Positions 9,083-19,505 of a DNA stretch of 64,000 nt are shown in pieces. Made by a program: the position numbers and the translations under genes. Every line of letters starts with the position of its first letter. The first letter of the stretch is position 1. The notes under the pieces are model-generated. The model had not been told where the DNA came from. It made no database searches and saw only the letters and a list, made by a program, of their open reading frames with translations. Origin of the DNA: Limimaricola cinnabarinus LL-001 (GTDB taxonomy: Bacteria > Pseudomonadota > Alphaproteobacteria > Rhodobacterales > Rhodobacteraceae); the NCBI RefSeq assembly GCF_000466965.1, contig NZ_BATB01000005.1:58600-122599 (forward strand). Reading direction: 5' to 3'.

Positions 9083-10042
9083 ATGTCCGATCCCGTCAAG
9101 AGTGTCGAAATCGAGGATGTGCTGTCGTCCATCCGCAGGCTGCTCGCGGATGGCGATCCGCAGGGCGCGCCCGCTAAGACCGGCCCGCGCCCCGTCGATC
9201 GGAGCCTGCATGCCCCGGTTTCCCCGACGCAGGGCCGTGACGAACGTCGCAGTTCGGCGCCCTTGATGCTGACCCCGGCGCTGCGTGTCGCGGGGCGCCC
9301 CGAGCCGCAGGAGGCCACAGCGCCCACAGCGCCGACGCCGTTTCCGGGGAACGTCGGTCGAGTCCTTAAAGCAGAGCGCGACCAGACCGACGAGGATTTC
9401 GAGGCGCCCTCGTTTCCCACGGCCCACAAACCGCAGGATTCGGCCCTTCGATCGCGTCTCGAGGCGACGATCGCCGAGCTCGAGGCCGCGATCACCCACC
9501 AGGTCGATGAGTGGGAGCCCGACGGAAGCGAACCGGCCCCGGTGATGGATTGGGCACAGGCCCGCCCGGAGGACGCCCCGTTCCTCAGCCGCCGACACCC
9601 CAATTCCCAAGCGTCCGTCAGGTCCGGCGGGCATCCCGCCGAAGGAGTGAGCTCCATCGCGCCTGTGCCCGAGGCCGGTTTCCACGACGGCCTTGCCGAC
9701 GAGGAGACGCTTGCCGACGAGGAGACGGATGAGGTCGAGGCTCCGGTGGCGGAACGTTCCGAGCCGGCGCCCGAGGCCATGCATCCGGCGGACATGGCCG
9801 AGGTGACCGAGCTCCGAGCCCTGCACGAAGCCCCGGCCGAGGAGATCCCCGCTGCCGCCGAAGCACCCGGGCCCGTCCCGGCAGGTGCGCCGCAGATCGA
9901 CGAGGGCATGCTGCGTGAGCTGATCGTCGAGGTGCTGCGCGACGAGTTGCGCGGTCCACTCGGCGACCGGATTACCAGCAACCTGCGCAAGCTCGTGCGC
10001 CGCGAGATCTTTCGCGCTCTCGCCAGCGGCGAGGTCGACTGA
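9083..10042 (+). CDS. PopZ/DUF2497-like protein
   Basis: 319 residues. The short N-terminal block MSDPVKSVEIEDVLSSIRRLLAD and the C-terminal block IDEGMLRELIVEVLRDELRGPLGDRITSNLRKLVRREIFRAL are the conserved parts. They are joined by about 230 residues of acidic, Pro/Ala/Glu-rich, presumably disordered sequence. This arrangement (short N-terminal helix, disordered acidic linker, helical oligomerisation end) is that of PopZ, the polar organising protein of alphaproteobacteria, and of DUF2497 proteins. A scaffold role at the cell pole is inference. It follows tolC by 73 bases and converges on cobQ. Confidence 0.6.
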   Translation: MSDPVKSVEIEDVLSSIRRLLADGDPQGAPAKTGPRPVDRSLHAPVSPTQGRDERRSSAPLMLTPALRVAGRPEPQEATAPTAPTPFPGNVGRVLKAERDQTDEDFEAPSFPTAHKPQDSALRSRLEATIAELEAAITHQVDEWEPDGSEPAPVMDWAQARPEDAPFLSRRHPNSQASVRSGGHPAEGVSSIAPVPEAGFHDGLADEETLADEETDEVEAPVAERSEPAPEAMHPADMAEVTELRALHEAPAEEIPAAAEAPGPVPAGAPQIDEGMLRELIVEVLRDELRGPLGDRITSNLRKLVRREIFRALASGEVD

Positions 10043-10053
10043 GGCTTGCCGCG

Positions 10054-11502
10054 CTAGACCGGGGCGGCGAGGGCCAGCAGCCGATCGATGTCGAGATGTG
10101 CCTCCAAATGCGCGGCGAGCGCATCCAGCGTCGCCTCCACGCCGTCCTCATAGGCCGTGCGCCCGGTCCCGCCCAGCTCCGCGAGCATCCGGGCGCGAAA
10201 CCGGTCGTCGGCGAAGAGCCCATGTAGATAGCAACCGCGCACACGCCCATCCGCGCTTGCCGCGCCTTCGGGGCGGCCATCGATCTCGATCCAAGGATTG
10301 GCTTGGCCGAACCCATCGGTCTGACCGATATGGATTTCATAGCCCCTGAGCGGCGTGCCGTCGTCGCACAGCCGCGCCTCGACAAGGCCAAGCCGCTTTT
10401 CAGGCCGCATCACCGTCTCCACGTCCAGGAGCCCGAGCCCCTCGACAGTCGAGGGCGATCCTTCAATGCCCTCAGGGTCGGCGATGCTGCGGCCGAGCAT
10501 CTGGTATCCACCACAGATCCCCATGATCCGCCCGCCGCGTCGCAGATGCGCGCGCAGATCGATGTCCCAGCCCTCGGCGCGAAATGCGGCGAGGTCCGCG
10601 ATGGTCGATTTGGTGCCCGGGATGAGCACGAGGTCGGCGTCGCCGGGCAGGGGGCGGCCCGGTTCGATCATTGTCACGCTGACATCGGGTTCGGCCGAGA
10701 GCGGATCGAGGTCGTCGAAATTGGCAATGCGGTTCAACCGTGGCACCGCGATCCGGATCGGCCCGCCGGGGCGCGTGACGATCTCCGCCGCGTCCTCGGC
10801 CGGCAATCGCCAGGCATCGGCGAAATGCGGTACGATCCCCAGCGGTGTCCAACCGGTGCGGGTCGCGATGAACGCCATGCCATCGGCAAAGAGACTGGCA
10901 TCGCCGCGAAACTTGTTGACGGCAAAGCCCCGGATCAGCGCGGCATCCTCAGGCGCCAGCACCACGTGGCTACCCACGAGCTGCGCGATGACGCCGCCCC
11001 GGTCGATGTCGCCCAAGAGGATGACGGGCACGCCCGCGGCCTGGGCGAACCCCATATTGGCGATGTCGCCCGCGCGAAGGTTCACCTCCGCCGGGCTGCC
11101 CGCCCCCTCGACGATGATCAGCTCATGCCTTGCCGCAAGCCTGTGAAAGCTCTCGAGCACCCGTGGCATAAGCGTGAGCTTGAGCGCCGCGTAGTCGCGG
11201 GCCCGCGCCGTGGTGAGGCGCTGGCCCTGCACAACGACCTGCGCGCCGGTTTCGCTCTCAGGCTTGAGAAGCACAGGGTTCATGTCGATGAGCGGCGCGA
11301 GGCCCGAGGCGCGGGCCTGCAACGCCTGCGCGCGGCCGATCTCGCCGCCATCCGCCGTCACGGCGGCATTGTTGGACATGTTCTGCGGTTTGAACGGTGC
11401 GACCGACAAGCCCCTGAGATGCGCCGCGCGCGCCAGCCCCGCGACGATCATCGACTTGCCGACATTCGAGCCTGCGCCCTGGATCATGATCGCCCGTGCC
11501 AT
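10054..11502 (-). CDS. cobQ: Cobyric acid synthase
   Basis: Glutamine- and ATP-dependent amidation of adenosylcobyrinic acid a,c-diamide at four positions to give adenosylcobyric acid (aerobic and anaerobic cobalamin pathways). 482 residues, normal length. N-terminal synthetase domain with P-loop-like [10 protein letters not shown] and [14 protein letters not shown]-terminal glutamine amidotransferase domain with nucleophile cysteine in [10 protein letters not shown] and the histidine in CYLHGLF. No other cob genes and no cobalamin riboswitch were found in the 80 bases upstream. It is divergent from a small membrane protein gene. Confidence 0.95.
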   Translation of the reverse strand: MARAIMIQGAGSNVGKSMIVAGLARAAHLRGLSVAPFKPQNMSNNAAVTADGGEIGRAQALQARASGLAPLIDMNPVLLKPESETGAQVVVQGQRLTTARARDYAALKLTLMPRVLESFHRLAARHELIIVEGAGSPAEVNLRAGDIANMGFAQAAGVPVILLGDIDRGGVIAQLVGSHVVLAPEDAALIRGFAVNKFRGDASLFADGMAFIATRTGWTPLGIVPHFADAWRLPAEDAAEIVTRPGGPIRIAVPRLNRIANFDDLDPLSAEPDVSVTMIEPGRPLPGDADLVLIPGTKSTIADLAAFRAEGWDIDLRAHLRRGGRIMGICGGYQMLGRSIADPEGIEGSPSTVEGLGLLDVETVMRPEKRLGLVEARLCDDGTPLRGYEIHIGQTDGFGQANPWIEIDGRPEGAASADGRVRGCYLHGLFADDRFRARMLAELGGTGRTAYEDGVEATLDALAAHLEAHLDIDRLLALAAPV

Positions 11503-11582
11503 GCGCCCTCCGATTGCCCGGCTTTCCGGTTCATCCCGACTGAGTTAGCTGTCTAGGGGCGCGACCGCGAAAGGAAAAGTGC

Positions 11583-12151
11583 ATGAACACCCCGGCGCAT
11601 CTGATCTTCGGCGCGGCGGCCTTCGGGCGGCCGGGCCATGCACGGGTCACGGCGGCGGCGCTTTTGGGCGGCTGGCGCCGGACCTGTCTCTCTACCTCAT
11701 GGTGGCTTGGGCGCGCCTCGTCTCTGACGTGCCTGCACGCGTGATCTTCGGCGAATATTACTTTTCGGACGCGTGGATGGCGGTCTTCGCCATCGACAAT
11801 TCCTTCCTGCTCTGGGGCGCGCTTCTGGGCCTCGGGGTGTGGCGGCGCTGGCCGGTGGTCACGGCCTTCGCGGGGGCGGGGCTGCTGCACCTCGCGCTGG
11901 ATTTCCCGCTGCATGGCAGCGACGCGCGTCCGATGTTCTGGCCCCTGACCGACTGGAAATTCGACTCACCCTACAGCTATTGGGACCGTAACAACCATGC
12001 CGGGATCTTCGGGCCGCTTGAGGCGGGGGTGTCGATCTGCTTGACGGCATGGATGCTATGGCGGTTTCGCTCCATCGCCCTGCGTGTGGGTATGGTTCTG
12101 TTGCTGTTGGCCGAACTGGGCTCCTCGGGCATCTGGCGCTTTGTTTTTTGA
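11583..12151 (+). CDS. Small integral membrane protein, frameshifted in this sequence
   Basis: Starting at the ATG 11583 the protein reads MNTPAHLIFGAAAFGRPGHARVTAAALLGG, then the frame must move to continue LAPDLSLYLMVAWARLVSDVPARVIFGEYYFS to the stop at 12151. Adding one G in the run near 11668 (GGCGG-CTG to GGCGGGCTG) gives GGLAPDLSLYL and a 189-residue protein. Four hydrophobic segments are visible, and the H...G...LLGGLAPD pattern recalls the YdjM/DUF457 membrane proteins. Homologues next to cobQ are sometimes labelled as cobalamin proteins by position only. I do not assign a function. Confidence 0.6.
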
Positions 12152-12152
12152 C

Positions 12153-12187
12153 AAAAAAACGCGGCTCCGGAGGAGCCGCGCGTTTTT
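12153..12187. terminator. Bidirectional intrinsic terminator
   Basis: CGCGGCTCC (12160-12168) pairs perfectly with GGAGCCGCG (12172-12180) across a 3-base loop. An A7 run precedes it and a T5 run follows, so it can end transcription of the membrane protein gene (plus) and of the convergent DUF6280 gene (minus). Confidence 0.88.
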
Positions 12188-12206
12188 CGGGTCGAGAGGC
12201 GTCGGA

Positions 12207-12532
12207 TCAGGCGGCGCGAGATTCGAGTTCGGCGGCGTGACGACGCTCGCTCTCTTCGCGCGACAGGGCGACCGAGGTACGCACACCCTTGCCGACGAAC
12301 TCCATCAGCCGGCGACCACACGCTCGTTGGGGTCGATTCCGGCACAGGACAGCACTTCACGGCCGTCGCGCGAACGGGCCCAGCGGGCGATCTGCTCGGG
12401 GCCGTTGCCATATTTCTTGTCGTCGGCGATGGCGTCATCCAGGGCGGCAAGGACGACGGCCGCGAAGAGCTTGCGGGCACGGTTGCCCTGCTCGTTGTTG
12501 TAGGCGGTGCCGTCAACGAAATCCTTCATCAT
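12207..12532 (-). CDS. DUF6280 family protein, frameshifted in this sequence
   Basis: Small cytoplasmic protein found across Rhodobacterales, function unknown. The first frame reads MMKDFVDGTAYNNEQGNRARKLFAAVVLAALDDAIAD and then a Trp/Arg-rich KYGNGPEQIARWARSRDGREVLSCAGIDPNERVVAG, then meets TGA. Adding one C (GGC-TGA to GGC-CTG) continues LMEFVGKGVRTSVALSREESERRHAAELESRAA to the stop at 12207, 108 residues in all. The start has a good AAGGA site; the second ATG (12529) is equally possible. Downstream lies a strong terminator. It is divergent from efp. Confidence 0.72.
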
Positions 12533-12759
12533 GCTTCCTTACGTTCTTTTTGCTCTTGTCGCCAATGCGTCCCGGTGACTAGCCCGTTTCCGCCATGATT
12601 CGGGCCGCCTTTTTGGAATGGCAGCCATGACGTGAGTGCATGGCTCTTCGCATGACGACCTTGCGGGGCTGGCTCAGCTTGCCTTGAGGCGACCTGCGAG
12701 ATATAGGCGGGGGCCAATCTCGATCAACCCATCGCCTTAATTCCGTCACATGGACCGAC

Positions 12760-13323
12760 ATGCCCAAGATCAACGGTAACGAAATCCGCCCCGGCAACAT
12801 CCTCGAGCATAATGGTGGCCTCTGGGCCGCCGTGAAGGTCGATCACGTGAAACCCGGCAAGGGCGGTGCCTTCGCACAGGTCGAGATGAAGAACCTGCGC
12901 AACGGCTCCAAGCTCAACGAGCGGTTCCGCTCCGCTGACAAGGTCGAGCGCGTGCGCCTCGACCAGAAGGACCAGCAGTTCCTGTTCGAGACCGACGGGA
13001 TGCTGACCTTCATGGACAGCGAAACCTATGACCAGATCGCCCTGCCTGCCGAGCTTCTGGGCGAACGTCGCCCGTTCCTGCAGGACGGCATGACGGTGCA
13101 TATCGAATATTACGGCGAGGAGGCGCTCAACGTCACCCTGCCGCAGAAGGTGATCTGCAGAATCGTCGAAACCGAGCCGGTCGTGAAGGGCCAGACGGCG
13201 GCCAATAGCTTCAAGCCCGCTCTGCTCGACAACGGCATCCGCGTGATGGTGCCCCCCTTCGTCGGTCAGGACGAGGACATCGTGGTCAACACCGAGACCA
13301 TGGAATACGCCGAGCGCGCCTGA
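12760..13323 (+). CDS. efp: Elongation factor P
   Basis: Binds the ribosome between the P and E sites and relieves stalling at polyproline stretches. 187 residues, the normal three-domain length: N-terminal KOW-like domain, then two OB folds. The loop that carries the modifiable lysine reads KPGKGGAF near residue 34; no epmA/epmB-type modification gene is in the window. Ends in the usual [14 protein letters not shown] strong terminator follows 50 bases downstream. Confidence 0.96.
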   Translation: MPKINGNEIRPGNILEHNGGLWAAVKVDHVKPGKGGAFAQVEMKNLRNGSKLNERFRSADKVERVRLDQKDQQFLFETDGMLTFMDSETYDQIALPAELLGERRPFLQDGMTVHIEYYGEEALNVTLPQKVICRIVETEPVVKGQTAANSFKPALLDNGIRVMVPPFVGQDEDIVVNTETMEYAERA

Positions 13324-13375
13324 TCCGCTTGGCGCCTTGCGGCCGGAGCGGGGATCGTCAGACTGCACCTGAACG

Positions 13376-13402
13376 GGGCGGCTCCACCGGGGCCGCCCTT
13401 TT
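13376..13402 (+). terminator. Intrinsic terminator after efp
   Basis: GGGCGGC (13376-13382) pairs with GCCGCCC (13392-13398), followed immediately by TTTT. It ends only two bases before the first possible start of the next gene, which argues that the next gene starts later, at 13423. Confidence 0.78.
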
Positions 13403-13422
13403 GCATGGCGACGGGGGTGGTG

Positions 13423-14250
13423 ATGATCGACAATGGCGAACTGACGGCGATCCTGAGAGCGGCGGCGCGGGCCGAGATCCTGCCGCGATTTCGCAATCTT
13501 GGCGCGGGCGACATCGCCACGAAGTCCGATCCCCACGACCTCGTCACCGAGGCCGATACCGCCGCCGAGGTCCGGATCACCGAGGCGCTGCGCGCGCGTC
13601 TGCCTCAGGCGCTGATCGTAGGCGAGGAGGCGGTGTCGGCAAATGCCTCCCTGCTCGACGGTCTCGGGACGGCGGAGCTATCGGCGATCATCGACCCCGT
13701 CGACGGCACTTGGAACTTCGCACGCGGTCTGGCCCTGTTCGGCATGATCCTCGCGCTTGGGGCGCGGGGCAGGGTGACGCATGGCATCCTTTACGACCCG
13801 CTGCTCGACGACCGGGTCGAGGCACGCGAGGATGGCCCCTGCGAGATGGTGACGGCGGATGGCAACCGCTGCCGCCTCGCGACCTCCCCGATCGCCGATC
13901 CCGCGCTGATGACCGTCTATCTGCCGCTGGCGCTGGTGCCGCGCGAGAGGCGCCCAGCGCTGGCCGCGACCTTTGCGGAGTTTGGCCGGGTTGGCGGGCT
14001 GCGCTGCTCGTGCCATGAGTATCGGTTGATCGCACAGGGCCACGCCGAAGCCGCCCTTGCCGCCGTGCTGAACCCGTGGGATCACGCGGCAGGGGCACTG
14101 GCGGTGACGCGCGCGGGCGGTGTGGCGCGGATGCTGGACGGGGATGACTATCATCTCGGTCTGGCGCGCGACGCGGGTTACTTGCTTACCGCGTCGAGCG
14201 AGGCGGCATGGGAGGCGATGGCCGTCCGGCTGCGCCCGGCACTGCTCTAA
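13423..14250 (+). CDS. Inositol monophosphatase family protein
   Basis: Mg2+-dependent sugar/inositol phosphatase fold. Motifs visible: VTEADTAAE, the metal-binding GEE (VGEEAVS) and IDPVDGTWNFARG (DPxDGTxN); the third motif WDHAAGALAVTRAGG (WDxAAG) is also present, so the active site is complete. The true substrate cannot be told from sequence: inositol-1-phosphate, histidinol phosphate and 3'-phosphoadenosine phosphate are all handled by relatives. Start at 13423 (MIDNGEL) is preferred over 13405 because a terminator ends at 13402. Convergent with ygfZ, overlapping it by four bases. Confidence 0.83.
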   Translation: MIDNGELTAILRAAARAEILPRFRNLGAGDIATKSDPHDLVTEADTAAEVRITEALRARLPQALIVGEEAVSANASLLDGLGTAELSAIIDPVDGTWNFARGLALFGMILALGARGRVTHGILYDPLLDDRVEAREDGPCEMVTADGNRCRLATSPIADPALMTVYLPLALVPRERRPALAATFAEFGRVGGLRCSCHEYRLIAQGHAEAALAAVLNPWDHAAGALAVTRAGGVARMLDGDDYHLGLARDAGYLLTASSEAAWEAMAVRLRPALL

Positions 14251-14984
14251 TCGATCCGGATCACGCGGGCCTCGCCGGCCCGCATTTCGCCCTCGGCTCG
14301 GTCGAAGCGCAGCCACGCAATGGCCCGGTCGCCCGCGCGGCTGTGCAGCGTACCGACGGCTTTGTCGTTCGACAGGATCTGCGCGCCAGGGGCGGCATCC
14401 CCCTCGACCGCGACGCGGGCGAAACCCTTGCGCAGCTCGGTCTTGTGCTTCATCCGCGCGGTAACCTCTTGGCCCACATAGCACCCCTTCTTGAAATCGA
14501 CGCCACCCATCCGCTCGAAGCCCGCTTCGAGGATATAGGTCTCGGGGCCAAGCTCGGCGCCCCATTCGGGGATCAGGTGTTCGACGCGGATCGCGGCCCA
14601 GTCGCTGCCATCATCGCCCGCCTGCGCCCCATAGAGCCGCCAGCCCAGTGCCGGGTGCCGCGGATCGGGAAGGGCGTCCTCAGGGGCGAGGCCGGTGCCG
14701 CGCGAAACCTTCAGATCGGCTTCGGCCAGCGCCACGTCGGCACGCAGCTTGTACATCGACAGCCGCTGAAAGAGCTGCGCCGCGACGTCGGAGGCCACGT
14801 CGATCAGAAGCCGATCCGCCTCGCCCTTCACAAAGAAGTCGGCGATGAGCTTGCCCTGCGGCGTGAGCAGCGCGGTATAGGCGAGGCCGTCTCTCTCGCG
14901 CGCGATGTCGTTGGTGACGAGCCCCTGAAGGAACTCCTCGCGGTCGGTGCCTGTGACGGCGATGATGGTGCGGTCTTGTGTCAT
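14247..14984 (-). CDS. ygfZ: Folate-binding YgfZ-type Fe-S cluster assembly/repair protein
   Basis: Aminomethyltransferase-like (GcvT fold) protein that uses tetrahydrofolate in maintaining certain iron-sulfur enzymes. The family signature K-G-C-Y-V-G-Q-E is present (FKKGCYVGQEVTARMKH). The start at 14984 (MTQDRTIIAVTGTDREEFLQGLVTND) matches the family N-terminus and gives 245 residues; the longer frame adds unrelated residues. The C-terminal part is shorter than in E. coli YgfZ, as usual in alphaproteobacteria. Confidence 0.88.
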   Translation of the reverse strand: MTQDRTIIAVTGTDREEFLQGLVTNDIARERDGLAYTALLTPQGKLIADFFVKGEADRLLIDVASDVAAQLFQRLSMYKLRADVALAEADLKVSRGTGLAPEDALPDPRHPALGWRLYGAQAGDDGSDWAAIRVEHLIPEWGAELGPETYILEAGFERMGGVDFKKGCYVGQEVTARMKHKTELRKGFARVAVEGDAAPGAQILSNDKAVGTLHSRAGDRAIAWLRFDRAEGEMRAGEARVIRID

Positions 14985-15015
14985 GCGCCCTACATAGAGC
15001 CGCGCGGCGCCCGCG

Positions 15016-16805
<1,790 letters not shown>

Positions 16806-16809
<4 letters not shown>

Positions 16810-17480
16810 GTCGCGGCCCGCTTGGCATCGAAGCTCCGTTGCGCCGCTTCGGCGTCGTATTCCGTGGCGATCCACTCTTCGATGCCGATCGGCCCCTGTT
16901 CGAGACGGGCGGCATAAAGGTCGAGAATGTGATCGAGTACACCGGTGCGCGAGCGGCGGAAATGCAGGAAGCGCGGATGCAGCTGCCGGCGCGCCTCCTC
17001 GATCGAGTGGCCTTCGGCCAGAAGGTGCAGCGCCGAGGCGAACCCGGCGCGGTCGGCCCCCGACTTGCAATGCATCACAACGGGGCGCTCGACTTCGCGC
17101 AACAGGTCGAAGAGCCGCAGGATCTCTCGGGGCGGGGCGGCCTTGCGGGCCGAGAGCTGGGTCGAGACGAGGCGCAGGCCCAGCGCCCGGCAGCTTTCGG
17201 CCTCGAACAGGTAACGCGGATGCGTGCCTTCGCCACGCAGATTGATGACGGTGCGAATGCCGATCTTGGCCATCCGGCCGAACCGGCCATGCGTCGGCTG
17301 GTTCGAGCGGAAAACGCCCGGCGTCACGAGGTGGAAGTTGGTCCACCAATAGCGCAGGATCGCGTGGTCGAGGATCAGGTAGCTCGCCAGCGCGCGCCGC
17401 CGGGCCTCGGGTTCGTCGAGGTTGTGGTGTCGCGTGCGGGTGCGCCGTTCCCAGGCCTTCAGATCGTCGAGAAGCTTCAT
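16806..17480 (-). CDS. Tyrosine/dual-specificity phosphatase-like protein
   Basis: 224 residues from the ATG at 17480 (MKLLDDLKAWERRTRTRHHN). The cysteine phosphatase signature is HCKSGADR (C138 and R144, C-x5-R), preceded by the general acid region and the motif GIRTVINLRGEGTH typical of bacterial dual-specificity phosphatases. It is translationally coupled (4-base overlap) to the ABC exporter, which suggests a linked role in envelope lipid or polysaccharide handling, for example dephosphorylating an exported substrate or controlling it. That link is inference. Confidence 0.78.
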
Positions 17481-17625
17481 TGCCCATCCCATCGGTGCAT
17501 CCGGCCTTTGCATAAGCATCCCCGCCCCACCTCGCAAGCGGGCGAGGGGGCGGGCGAGCGGAGGCCGGGGTTTGACGGGACCGGGATCGCGGCCTAGGGC
17601 AGAGACGCAGACAGGAGTGGCGGGC

Positions 17626-18240
17626 ATGGACGAGGAACGGGTCGAGGTCATCGACAAGGTGCGGCTCTGGCCGAGCCATGCCACGGTCGCCGGGCGGGTC
17701 TGCCGGGTGAAGTGGGGTGCCTGGGCCGTCTATCTGCCGGGGCCGCAGGTCAAGATCATGCATGCTGTGTCGGGGCTTCAGCACTGTATCTACCACAAGG
17801 CGCCACGGCGCGAGGAAGTGCTGGGTGGTTTTGACCGGCGCGGCGACGCCGAGAATTGGGCGCGCGCCTTCTCCACGCCGGTGCTGCGCCGGGTGGCCGA
17901 GAATTGGGTCATGTTCGCCCGGTTGCATGCGGCGGGGATCGGGCCCGAACCGATGGGTCTGGTGGCGGTGCGCGATTACCGCAGCTTCTTTTCGCGCGGA
18001 CGCGGCATCACCGCGGGGCTGCGGCTCGCCGACCTGACGAAATACCCCGAGAAGACTCCGACCACCGAGGCGGAACTGCGTGGCGCGGGGATACTGCCAG
18101 ACCGCAGCCGCGCCTCGCTGCGCGAGCAGATCCGCGGCTACGTCAGCGATCTCAACAACCTGCATGGCGCGATGCCCGAGGATGGCGAAGCCGAGGTGGC
18201 GCAGGTCGAGGCGGCGCTGGCGCGGGCGCTGGGACGCTGA
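17626..18240 (+). CDS. Conserved hypothetical protein
   Basis: 204 residues, no recognised family. It begins MDEERVEVIDKVRLWPSHATVAGRVCRVKWGAWAVYLPGPQVKIMHAVSGLQHCIYHKAPRREEVLGGFDRRGDAENWARAF. No signal peptide or membrane helix; several Trp and paired Cys/His (SGLQHCIYHK). The start is supported by a GGAG site ten bases upstream. It is divergent from the phosphatase/ABC pair, with a 145-base intergenic stretch between them, and is followed by an aminotransferase. Codon use matches core genes. Confidence 0.55.
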   Translation: MDEERVEVIDKVRLWPSHATVAGRVCRVKWGAWAVYLPGPQVKIMHAVSGLQHCIYHKAPRREEVLGGFDRRGDAENWARAFSTPVLRRVAENWVMFARLHAAGIGPEPMGLVAVRDYRSFFSRGRGITAGLRLADLTKYPEKTPTTEAELRGAGILPDRSRASLREQIRGYVSDLNNLHGAMPEDGEAEVAQVEAALARALGR

Positions 18241-18320
18241 AGGGGCGTTGACGGCGGGCCGGGGCGGCGCGAGGCTGCGCGCCGATCCAATTGCCGCCCA
18301 TTCCCTGCGAGGCCCCCCGC

Positions 18321-19501
18321 ATGACGCTTTCCCACGGCCGTCCCTATCTCGCCATTCCCGGCCCCTCGGTCATGCCCGACCGGGTGCTCGCGGCGATGCA
18401 GCGGCCCGCGCCCAACATCTATACCGGCGCCCTTCACGATATGACGGAGACGCTGTTTCCCGACCTGCGCCGCATCGCGGGCACCGACCATCATGCCGCG
18501 ATCTATATCGCGAACGGCCATGGCATGTGGGAGGCGGCGCTGTTGAACGTGCTCAAGCGCGACGACAGGGTGCTGGCGCTGGTTTCGGGGCATTTCGGGC
18601 AGGGCTGGGCCGCGACGGCGCGCGCGCTCGGGGCGCAGGTCAAGGTGATCGAAAGCGACGGGGCGGGGCCGGTGACGCCCGACCGGCTCGAGGCGCGTCT
18701 GCGGGACGACGCGGCCCACGAGATTCGTGCCGTCATCGCCTGCCACGTCGACACCGCGACCGGGGTGCGCGCCGAGATGGCCGACTACCGCGCCGCTCTG
18801 GCGGCTTGCGGCCATCCGGCGCTCTTGATGGCCGACTGCATCGCCTCAATGGGCTGCGACCGGTTCGAGATGGACGCGTGGGGCGTCGACGTCGCCATCA
18901 CGGCGAGCCAGAAGGGGCTGATGACGCCGCCGGGGCTGGGATTTGTCTTTTTCAATGAACGCGCCGCCGAAGCGCGGCGGCGGGCCGACATGGTCACGCC
19001 CTACTGGGACTGGACCCCGCGTGCCGCCCCCGACCTTTATTACCAGCATTTCGCTGGTACTGCGCCGACCCACCATCTCTACGCCCTGCGGGCCGCGCTC
19101 GACCTGATCGTCGAGGAGGGGATCGAACAGGTCTGGCATCGCCACGCCATTCTGGCCACCGCGATCTGGGCGGCAGTGGGGGCTTGGGGCCGCGAGGGCG
19201 AGATGCGGCTTGGGGTCCGCGAGGCGCGCGCCCGCAGCCATGCCGTGACCTCGATTCACCTCGGCGCACCGGACGCCGACCGGCTGCGCGCATGGTGTGA
19301 AGCCGAGATGGGGGTGACCTTGGGGATCGGGCTGGGGCGGACGCCGCCCGAAGGCTGGTTCCGGATCGGCCATATGGGCCATGTCAACGCGCATATGGTG
19401 ATGGGGGCGCTTGGGGTGATCGAGGCGGGGCTTTCGGCCCTGTCGATCCGCATGCCACGGGTGGCGTGGTGGCGGCGGCCAGATCGCTGGCCGCCGCCTG
19501 A
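18321..19501 (+). CDS. Class V aminotransferase (alanine-glyoxylate/serine-glyoxylate type), frameshifted near its end
   Basis: PLP enzyme related to alanine-glyoxylate and serine-glyoxylate aminotransferases. N-terminus YLAIPGPSVMPDRVLAAMQRPAPNIYTG and the PLP lysine in ITASQKGLMTPPGLGF are clear. The open frame runs on to 21296, but only because of a single lost base: adding one C near 19449 (ATCCGC to ATCCCGC) gives SIPHATGGVVAAARSLAAA and the stop at 19499-19501, 393 residues, the normal family length. The long downstream extension is antisense to phaZ and not real. Substrate is not certain. Confidence 0.8.
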
Positions 19502-19505
19502 TCGC

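Noticed and set aside
11503..11582. Cobalamin riboswitch upstream of cobQ
   Set aside because: The 80-base divergent gap is too short and lacks the B12-box.
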